Under the pieces are notes generated by a model. That model was not told where the DNA came from and did no database searches. It worked only from the letters and a program-made list of their open reading frames with translations. DNA of 9,059 nucleotides from an uncultured Micrococcales bacterium (GTDB taxonomy: Bacteria; Actinomycetota; Actinomycetes; Actinomycetales; Microbacteriaceae), in NCBI GenBank assembly GCA_903893675.1, contig CAITNA010000175.1:1-9059 (forward strand), in the 5' to 3' direction. Positions 1 through 4,243 of this stretch are shown here, in pieces; the stretch's first letter is position 1, and each line of letters opens with the position of its first letter. The translations under genes were made by a program, and so were the position numbers.

Positions 1-410
1 CCCTTGCTAAAAAGCACCAAGTAGCAGTAGCTGTTTTGCTCCTCGAATCGCTCGGTGCAACTTTTTCAGCTGCGGTGTTTATTGCCGGCACAATCATGGA
101 TGCAATCTCCCGACCAAAAATCTTTGCAATCGGTGTCGGTGGCTACATTTCAATCGACGCAATTTTTCTTGCTTCGGCACTATTCGGATTCTTCGTCGCA
201 CGACAGCTGATCAATCTAAAGCGCTGGGCGAGAAGTGCCGCGGTCTACTGGCAAATCATTCAGATTGCGTTCGCCATCAACTCATTCAGTGGCGACTTCT
301 TGGGCAAGGTAATCGGCCTTTGGCTGATCGGTTCATCACTCGTAGGTCTCTATGCGTTGTTCTCGCGCGAGGTCATTGACGCGACCGGCGAAAAGGTAGA
401 CCTCGAATAG
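1..410 (+). CDS. Small integral membrane protein, 5'-partial, function unknown
   Basis: The reading frame is open from the first bases of the window to the TAG at 408-410 (frame set by codons starting at position 3), so the gene probably begins upstream. A TTG at 36 could serve as a start, but the residues before it (LAKKHQVAVAV) continue smoothly into the first hydrophobic segment, so I treat it as internal. The roughly 136 visible residues contain about four hydrophobic stretches: a first helix around VAVAVLLLESLGATF/SAAVFIAGTI, one around IDAIFLASALFGFFVA, one around VYWQIIQIAFAINSF, and one around VIGLWLIGSSLVGLYALF. These are separated by short basic or polar loops such as NLKRWARS. The C-terminus is charged and soluble. 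I recognise no family. The gene converges on the peroxiredoxin gene with 29 bp between their stops. Its role cannot be inferred from the sequence. Confidence 0.75.
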   Translation, partial: LAKKHQVAVAVLLLESLGATFSAAVFIAGTIMDAISRPKIFAIGVGGYISIDAIFLASALFGFFVARQLINLKRWARSAAVYWQIIQIAFAINSFSGDFLGKVIGLWLIGSSLVGLYALFSREVIDATGEKVDLE

Positions 411-439
411 ACGTGATTGCCGCGGTTCCGGCATCCGAG

Positions 440-910
440 TTAAACCTCGAGCAGTTTGCGAAGCGCAGCAACGTGGCCGGTGGCCTTGACGTTGTAGAGC
501 GCGTGGGCAATCTTGCCCTTTTCATCAATCACGAAGGTCGAGCGCAGCACGCCTTCATACTCGCGGCCATACATCGACTTCTTGCCATAGGCGCCGTAGG
601 CCTTGTGGGTCTTCAGTGATTCGTCGCTGAGCAGGTCGAACTTCAGCTTCTCTTCCTTGCGGAACTTGACCAGCTTGGCCTGGGCGTCAGGCGAGACGCC
701 GAGCACGGTGTAGCCGGCCTTCTTGAAAGGGGTGAGGGCGTCGTTGAAGTCGCAGGCTTCCTTGGTGCAGCCAGGGGTCAGGGCCGCAGGGTAGAAGTAC
801 AAAATGACTCGCTGGCCTTTGAGTTCGGCCAATGAGACGAGTTCGCCATCCTGGTTAGGGATCTTGAATGCTGGGGCCTTTGAGCCGGTTTCGAGACGGG
901 TTTCAGTCAT
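440..910 (-). CDS. bcp: Peroxiredoxin, Bcp/PrxQ type (atypical 2-Cys thiol peroxidase)
   Basis: This 156-aa cytoplasmic thioredoxin-fold peroxidase should reduce hydrogen peroxide and organic hydroperoxides using thioredoxin-type reductants. The active-site segment is P41-A-A-L-T45-P-G-C48. C48 is the peroxidatic cysteine and C53, five residues later, is the likely resolving cysteine; this spacing is the Bcp/PrxQ signature. The conserved catalytic arginine is R123 in LRSTFVID. The N-terminal GSKAPAFKIPNQDGE stretch and the length fit the family. I chose the ATG at 910 because a perfect GGAGG lies 5 nt upstream of it; an in-frame TTG at 922 would overlap that site and add only four residues. 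The gene follows the phosphotransferase on the same strand after 46 nt and could be co-transcribed with it or use its own promoter in the gap. All key residues are present. Confidence 0.95.
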   Translation of the reverse strand: MTETRLETGSKAPAFKIPNQDGELVSLAELKGQRVILYFYPAALTPGCTKEACDFNDALTPFKKAGYTVLGVSPDAQAKLVKFRKEEKLKFDLLSDESLKTHKAYGAYGKKSMYGREYEGVLRSTFVIDEKGKIAHALYNVKATGHVAALRKLLEV

Positions 911-915
911 TTTTG

Positions 916-920
916 CCTCC
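916..920 (-). promoter_or_regulatory. Shine-Dalgarno site of the peroxiredoxin gene
   Basis: The minus strand reads GGAGG, then 5 nt (CAAAA), then ATG. This decides the start at 910 over the in-frame TTG at 922, because the TTG codon is immediately followed by the GGAGG. It contrasts with several neighbouring genes that lack any ribosome binding site. Confidence 0.85.
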
Positions 921-930
921 AAGGATGTTC

Positions 931-942
931 GGGCCGCGGCCC
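931..942. repeat. Perfect 12-bp palindrome in the peroxiredoxin leader
   Basis: GGGCCGCGGCCC is its own reverse complement. It lies 10 bp upstream of the GGAGG ribosome binding site of the peroxiredoxin gene, within the 46-bp gap behind the phosphotransferase. As RNA it could form only a short, very GC-rich hairpin; as DNA it could be a dimeric-protein site. At 12 bp in GC-rich DNA it may also be chance. No function is shown. Confidence 0.4.
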
Positions 943-953
943 TCTAATTCCAG

Positions 954-959
954 AGTTTA
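954..959 (-). promoter_or_regulatory. Possible -10 element for the peroxiredoxin gene
   Basis: TAAACT on the minus strand fits TANNNT and overlaps the TAA stop codon of the phosphotransferase. Transcription from it would start about 37 nt before the peroxiredoxin ATG, giving a leader that contains the 12-bp palindrome and the GGAGG site. No convincing -35 is visible. This is a weak call: co-transcription from the upstream gene is equally possible. Confidence 0.3.
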
Positions 960-1952
960 CTCAGCTGCGAGTTCGAACCGGCCTGTGTCGCGCAGGTTCT
1001 TCAACCGCCACAGCACTTTGCCAGAGTATTCAGGCACGAGCGCATAGAACTCTGCGTTTTTTGAATTCAAAAGGTCGTTCAACAGCAGAACGGTGCGCGC
1101 GGCGAGCAGCTGCTCGAACTCAAGCTCGGTCGAAGCCGGCAGGGTCGCTGCCGACCCATAGCCATCGCGAAGTGCGCTCTCGAATTTTGGCTCGTCGCGC
1201 ATGTAGAAGACCGAATTGGCAAGGTCTTGAACTTCATAACCCATGCCGGCGTCGTCGAAGTCAAACACCGAAATCTTTCCGCGGTTGCTCATCAGGTTGT
1301 AGCCGTGCATATCGGTGTGAACCAGACGCGGCGGTCTCTGCTCGCGCTGCTTCTTGAAGAACTTGTCGGTCTGGGCAATCAGATCTGCACTTAGCTCACG
1401 CAGTTCGTCGGTTATGGCCTCGTGGGTTGAGGTGCCGATTCGAAACTCGGCACCCATCAGGGCATCGTCGACCTCTGGCAAAGCGGCAGGGGCTTTCGGT
1501 TGCCAGTTCTTGGTATGCCCGTGCAACTCGGCCATCAAGCGACCGGCCTCGAACCATTTAGCCTCAGATGGCTTGTCAGCCAGTGCGCTGCCCGGCAGCC
1601 ATTCGAAGAGAACGGCGTCGACTTCGCCGCCCAGCGGTTCCACGAAAACTCGCCCTACGAACTCACCGCTGTTTAGCGCCACTGGTCGTGGGCAGGGAAA
1701 ACCACGCTCTGCCAAGAACCTCACGAGCTGCACCTCAGCAAGCACGCCCTCGTGCGACTTGACCGAGTTCATGTTGATCCTGAGGGCAAACTTCTTGCCC
1801 TTGTGAATCACCTTGAACGAGGTGTTGAAGCCGTGGTTCAGCAGGCTTAGCTCGGCCCCGCGCATCCCGTATGAAGCCAAGAGCGGCCCTGCGAGGCCTT
1901 TCAGCAGGGCGACCTGGCGGCGCGCAGACATCGAAGAAAGGGGTGAGTTCAC
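957..1952 (-). CDS. APH/RdoA-like phosphotransferase (aminoglycoside-phosphotransferase fold kinase)
   Basis: This 331-aa protein has the protein-kinase-like fold of the APH family, closest in layout to RdoA/SrkA and homoserine-kinase-II type enzymes that phosphorylate a hydroxyl of a small molecule or protein with ATP. The N-lobe has a glycine-containing loop at about residues 40-47 (HGFNTSFK) and KKFALRIN at 53-60, where the usual lysine position is occupied by arginine as in many RdoA-like members. The hinge is near LFEWLPG (115-121). The catalytic loop is H212-T-D214-M-H-G-Y-N219, and the metal-binding segment is D231-F-D-D. The C-lobe is helical. The GTG at 1952 is chosen because a TAGACT -10 box ends exactly 6 nt upstream, implying a leaderless mRNA; the ATG at 1931 (residue 8) is the alternative and has no ribosome binding site. 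The substrate is unknown, and a role in antibiotic resistance should not be assumed. Confidence 0.88.
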   Translation of the reverse strand: MNSPLSSMSARRQVALLKGLAGPLLASYGMRGAELSLLNHGFNTSFKVIHKGKKFALRINMNSVKSHEGVLAEVQLVRFLAERGFPCPRPVALNSGEFVGRVFVEPLGGEVDAVLFEWLPGSALADKPSEAKWFEAGRLMAELHGHTKNWQPKAPAALPEVDDALMGAEFRIGTSTHEAITDELRELSADLIAQTDKFFKKQREQRPPRLVHTDMHGYNLMSNRGKISVFDFDDAGMGYEVQDLANSVFYMRDEPKFESALRDGYGSAATLPASTELEFEQLLAARTVLLLNDLLNSKNAEFYALVPEYSGKVLWRLKNLRDTGRFELAAE

Positions 1953-1958
1953 GGCCCC

Positions 1959-1964
1959 AGTCTA
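1959..1964 (-). promoter_or_regulatory. -10 element of a leaderless promoter for the phosphotransferase
   Basis: TAGACT on the minus strand is followed by 6 nt (GGGGCC) and then the GTG start codon, so transcription would begin at or next to the start codon. No Shine-Dalgarno sequence or recognisable -35 precedes the gene. The same 6-nt spacing is seen at three other genes in this window, which supports the call. Confidence 0.6.
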
Positions 1965-2018
1965 GGCAGGAGGCCATCGCCAGGATTGCCGGCTCGCTCG
2001 CGCGACACCCCTGAAACC

Positions 2019-2027
2019 TGCTATTCT
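2019..2027 (+). promoter_or_regulatory. Possible extended -10 promoter of the tRNA-Lys gene
   Basis: TGCTATTCT fits the extended -10 pattern TGnTANNNT and lies about 29 bp upstream of the mature tRNA 5' end, which would give a short 5' leader for RNase P removal. A TTGACG at 2027-2032 resembles a -35, but no good -10 lies at the right distance before the tRNA. No -35 for the extended -10 is obvious. Confidence 0.4.
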
Positions 2028-2055
2028 TGACGCTTGTTGTGCTGTTAGCCAACAC

Positions 2056-2128
2056 GCGCCTCTAGCTCAATCGGCAGAGCAACTGACTCTTAATCAGTGG
2101 GTTCCGGGTTCAAGTCCCGGGGGGCGCA
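2056..2128 (+). tRNA. tRNA-Lys, anticodon CTT
   Basis: The 73-nt cloverleaf is complete. The acceptor GCGCCTC (2056-2062) pairs with GGGGCGC (2121-2127) with one T-G pair, and the discriminator base is A2128. The D arm is GCTC...GAGC. The anticodon stem is ACTGA/TCAGT around the loop CTCTTAA, giving anticodon CTT for lysine AAG codons. The T arm is CCGGG-TTCAAGT-CCCGG. The 3' CCA is not encoded (ACG follows), so it must be added by CCA nucleotidyltransferase. An intrinsic terminator begins 2 nt later, so this is a single-tRNA transcription unit. Confidence 0.97.
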
Positions 2129-2130
2129 CG

Positions 2131-2167
2131 AAAGACCCAACACTTCTCACGAGGTTGGGTCTTTTTT
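2131..2167 (+). terminator. Rho-independent terminator of the tRNA-Lys gene
   Basis: A perfect 11-bp stem, AAAGACCCAAC (2131-2141) with GTTGGGTCTTT (2154-2164), encloses a 12-nt loop. The T-run at 2162-2167 begins inside the stem and continues past it. Its position right after the mature tRNA end is as expected. Confidence 0.92.
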
Positions 2168-2196
2168 ATTGTCCCCACGGAGCACCTAACCTCTGC

Positions 2197-2220
2197 CCCT
2201 GCACGCTCAATGTCGCAGGG
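2197..2220. repeat. Inverted repeat upstream of the acidic-protein gene
   Basis: CCCTGC (2197-2202) and GCAGGG (2215-2220) are complementary arms around a 12-nt spacer. They sit just upstream of a TAGAGT hexamer that may be the -10 of the gene starting at 2269, so the repeat covers the expected -35 area and could be an operator. The arms are only 6 bp, so chance is a real possibility. Confidence 0.3.
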
Positions 2221-2226
2221 TGACCC

Positions 2227-2232
2227 TAGAGT
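2227..2232 (+). promoter_or_regulatory. Possible -10 element of the acidic-protein/GIY-YIG operon
   Basis: TAGAGT fits TANNNT and lies 36 bp before the ATG at 2269, leaving room for a leader with a ribosome binding site (AAGGGGG at 2255-2261, 7 nt before the ATG). No -35 is recognisable 16-18 bp upstream. The strong terminator at 2131-2167 means this operon needs its own promoter in this interval. Confidence 0.35.
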
Positions 2233-2268
2233 GAATTTGAACCGAGCGGTTGATAAGGGGGCAGGCTG

Positions 2269-2931
2269 ATGATCGACTTTTCCAAACCTTTCTCATTCAT
2301 CGACGAAATCAATGCAGACGGCGAGCTTGTGCAAGGTCAAGTAGGTCCGCTGGTAGTCGCTGAGATTCATGCCGGCGAGAACGAAATTGTCCACATTCCA
2401 GCCATCGCCGTTTTTATTGAATCAGTTGGATCAAGCCCAGCTATCGGGGGTCGGGTGTCAATCGTCACAGCGGAACGCACGCACACTCGACAGCTCGGTG
2501 CGCCCCAAGAATTCATTTTTGACAGATATCAGAGACAAGGGCACTTCTTATCCTTAGAAAACCGTCTCTACTGGATTAGGCCATTTTGCGACCAAGACGG
2601 AGTCTGGGCCTCCTATCTACAGATTCCAGTTCCGGCAGAAGTCTTAGAGAAACGACTTTGGTTCGAAATGGAGGAAACTGGTGGGTTCAATCCGTGCAAT
2701 GAAGAGATTTTCGTTTTGACTTCCAACGACCTTGAGATTGATTACTTGGCCTACAGCGCCATAGGTCAAATTTGGCTTCGAGAGAAGGGCGAGTGGCAAC
2801 CTCTCGTTGATCCGACCGGGATGTTGCTGGATGGCCTAACAATTCGTGAGGTTAACCCAAGAATTATTTATGAATTTGATGACAGCGAATCCCGAGAAAT
2901 CAGTGCCTTCGCTGAATTCCTAATTGACTAG
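2269..2931 (+). CDS. Strongly acidic protein of unknown family, first gene of a tRNA-adjacent pair
   Basis: I do not recognise this 220-aa protein. It has no signal peptide or membrane helix and looks largely beta-structured, with many short alternating hydrophobic strands such as GPLVVAEIHAG, IPAIAVFIES, GGRVSIVT and QIWLREKGEW. By hand count it has about 37 Asp/Glu against about 15 Lys/Arg, with acidic clusters near the C-terminus (EFDDSESRE). The ATG at 2269 is preceded by AAGGGGG at a 7-nt distance. The gene lies behind the tRNA-Lys terminator and ends 13 nt before the start of a GIY-YIG nuclease, so the two are almost certainly one transcript. One 60-base sample of this gene (2521-2580) is 43% GC against 62% for a sample of the phosphotransferase (1621-1680), hinting at a different origin. 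An antitoxin, immunity or DNA-mimic-like partner for the nuclease is possible but unproven. Confidence 0.8.
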   Translation: MIDFSKPFSFIDEINADGELVQGQVGPLVVAEIHAGENEIVHIPAIAVFIESVGSSPAIGGRVSIVTAERTHTRQLGAPQEFIFDRYQRQGHFLSLENRLYWIRPFCDQDGVWASYLQIPVPAEVLEKRLWFEMEETGGFNPCNEEIFVLTSNDLEIDYLAYSAIGQIWLREKGEWQPLVDPTGMLLDGLTIREVNPRIIYEFDDSESREISAFAEFLID

Positions 2932-2933
2932 AA

Positions 2934-2937
2934 AGGA
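2934..2937 (+). promoter_or_regulatory. Shine-Dalgarno site of the GIY-YIG gene
   Basis: AGGA, within AAAGGA, lies 7 nt before the ATG at 2945. It falls just after the TAG of the upstream gene (2929-2931) and favours the ATG at 2945 over an in-frame TTG at 2924 that would overlap the upstream gene. Confidence 0.7.
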
Positions 2938-2944
2938 CGCAACG

Positions 2945-3763
2945 ATGAAATCAGTTTCGAAAAAGAACCCTAAAGCTCTGCTTATAGAGGTTAAAGAGCA
3001 ACTCGGTATTTACGTTTACGCCCTAGTCGATCCTCGAAATCGTGAAGTCTTTTATGTCGGCAAGGGAACTGGTGACCGCATCCTCGCTCACGCCAAGGAA
3101 GCTAAGGAATCCAAGGAAGTCCACACGGCAAAACTCGATCGCATTCGCGCTATTGAAGAGCGCGGCCACGAAGTAACGCATTACTTTATTCGCACTGGCA
3201 TCAAGACTGACAAAGAGGCCTTCGCTGTTGAGCAGGGTGCAATCGACGCGCTCAAACTTGCTGGTATGGAGCTCACCAATCTCGCAGCCGGCCATGGATC
3301 TAGCCAATCGGGGGCCATGCTTTTGAGCGACCTAATCGCTGAACTTGCTGCGCCTCCCACACCAGCAATTCAGGAGCCGACCGTCATCTTCAAGGTCAAC
3401 CGACTTTGGGTTAAAGGCATGAAAGATGACGCCGTTGCAGATATCACGCATGGCTTTTGGAAGATCGGCGTTCAACCTCGAGCAAAGGCCCAGATTGCGC
3501 TTGCAGTCGCTTCAGGAATTGTTCGCGGCGTCTATCGCATCGAACCAAATTCTTGGCAAAACGGAAACCGCATGTCAGGCGACAAGAATCGTTGGGGCTT
3601 CGAGCCGATGGCGGCTCCTGAATATCAAGAGCTCGTCGGTACCCAGGTGCGCTCGGTTTTCCCTAAGGGCTCACAAACCCCTTTCCGACTTTTCCTAGAC
3701 GGCTTCCCTGGTACCGCCAAATACGAGAGTGAGTCAAAGCGTCAATCGACTAAACGCCGGTAA
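2945..3763 (+). CDS. LEM-3-like GIY-YIG endonuclease-domain protein with an extra C-terminal domain
   Basis: This 272-aa protein begins with a GIY-YIG nuclease domain at about residues 18-120. The first motif is G21-I-Y with V-Y-A-L-V-D-P following, and the second is F-Y37-V-G39-K-G. The catalytic arginine is R45 in GTGDR, the candidate metal-binding glutamate is E96 in EAFAVEQGAI, and TNLAAGHG follows at 111-118. This layout matches the LEM-3-like branch, which cuts DNA with a single metal ion. After a proline-containing linker (about 136-146), a second domain at about 147-252 contains LWVKG, AQIALAVASGIVRGVYRI, RWGFEP and a final PKGSQTPFRLFL. I do not recognise this domain firmly. Its pattern recalls small sensor folds (PUA/EVE-like) fused to nucleases, but that is inference. 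The tail is basic (KRQSTKRR). The start is set by AGGA 7 nt upstream. It is the second gene of a pair with the acidic protein and may belong to a defence or conflict module. Confidence 0.85.
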   Translation: MKSVSKKNPKALLIEVKEQLGIYVYALVDPRNREVFYVGKGTGDRILAHAKEAKESKEVHTAKLDRIRAIEERGHEVTHYFIRTGIKTDKEAFAVEQGAIDALKLAGMELTNLAAGHGSSQSGAMLLSDLIAELAAPPTPAIQEPTVIFKVNRLWVKGMKDDAVADITHGFWKIGVQPRAKAQIALAVASGIVRGVYRIEPNSWQNGNRMSGDKNRWGFEPMAAPEYQELVGTQVRSVFPKGSQTPFRLFLDGFPGTAKYESESKRQSTKRR

Positions 3764-3789
3764 CCCTCGTTCTGGCGATGTCGGAGGGT
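3763..3789 (+). terminator. Possible weak stem-loop terminator after the GIY-YIG gene
   Basis: ACCCTC (3763-3768) pairs with GAGGGT (3784-3789) around a 15-nt loop, starting at the last base of the TAA stop. Only a short GGTTT follows, not a real T-run, so termination would be weak. The distal arm lies 5 bp upstream of the -10 box of the next gene, so the element could equally be an operator or chance. Confidence 0.3.
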
Positions 3790-3794
3790 GGGTT

Positions 3795-3800
3795 TAACCT
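3795..3800 (+). promoter_or_regulatory. -10 element of a leaderless promoter for the gene at 3807
   Basis: TAACCT is followed by 6 nt (GCGCGT) and the ATG. No ribosome binding site lies in between, so the mRNA would start at or next to the start codon. The spacing is identical to the boxes before the starts at 1952, 7526 and 7575. Confidence 0.6.
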
Positions 3801-3806
3801 GCGCGT

Positions 3807-4241
3807 ATGACTGAGAAAAACGAGCCTCAGGACCTGGGGCAACAGCTCGACGAGCTGAACAACAAGGCGCGAGAAAACGCGGCGTCAATCGCGCATCCCG
3901 AGGGGGTCGAGAGCATCGGCGTCATGGCCGAGTGGGGCAACCGCGGTGTGCCGCGCTGGTTCAAATACCCTGATGAACCGCAGCAGGCCTATCAACTGTT
4001 CAAGACCAACGCCGAGGCTGATCCTTCATCGACCTGGGTGTTCAACAAATACAAACGTCGCTGGCATCCCGACCTCGAGGCAAACCTATGGACCTATCGC
4101 GTCAAAGGCGACTGGTATCAAGAGATTGACGAGGCCGAAGCGCGTCGCCTATTCAAGGATGCCTTCGAACCGCACGAAAGCGTTGGCAAGAAGTGGACCT
4201 TCGTTGTCGAAGGCGAAGGCGATGTCGTCGAGGGCGATTAG
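3807..4241 (+). CDS. Small acidic soluble protein of unknown function
   Basis: This 144-aa protein is not recognised. It has no signal peptide or membrane segment. The first 30 residues are polar and probably helical (LGQQLDELNNKARENAAS). The centre, roughly 43-105, is rich in aromatics with several tryptophans (W43, W51, W77, W86, W95, W103) and reads like a small mixed alpha/beta domain. The acidic tail is EGEGDVVEGD. The start is supported by TAACCT 6 nt upstream of the ATG, a leaderless arrangement. Its own promoter separates it from the GIY-YIG gene 43 bp upstream, so it is probably not part of that operon. Its TAG (4239-4241) lies 2 nt from the stop of the convergent protease gene, so any terminator for either gene must lie inside the other. 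No function can be assigned. Confidence 0.8.
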   Translation: MTEKNEPQDLGQQLDELNNKARENAASIAHPEGVESIGVMAEWGNRGVPRWFKYPDEPQQAYQLFKTNAEADPSSTWVFNKYKRRWHPDLEANLWTYRVKGDWYQEIDEAEARRLFKDAFEPHESVGKKWTFVVEGEGDVVEGD

Positions 4242-4243
4242 CG

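Noticed and set aside
413..619. Plus-strand 68-codon open frame after the membrane protein
   Set aside because: It overlaps the 3' part of the peroxiredoxin gene on the opposite strand and has no ribosome binding site or family features.
1354..1806. Plus-strand 150-codon open frame
   Set aside because: It is antisense to the phosphotransferase, whose catalytic motifs are intact. Its product is Ser/Arg/Pro-rich and low-information, typical of a shadow frame.
957..1952. Aminoglycoside resistance gene
   Set aside because: The APH fold is shared by many housekeeping kinases. The sequence looks RdoA/homoserine-kinase-like and sits with chromosomal genes, so no resistance call is justified.
2104..3806. 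Duplicate of the tRNA-Lys 3' end that would mark an integrated element behind the tRNA
   Set aside because: I looked for a second copy of the T-arm/acceptor sequence in the gap after the GIY-YIG gene and around 3807 and found none, and there is no integrase gene. Insertion at an att site is therefore not supported within this window.
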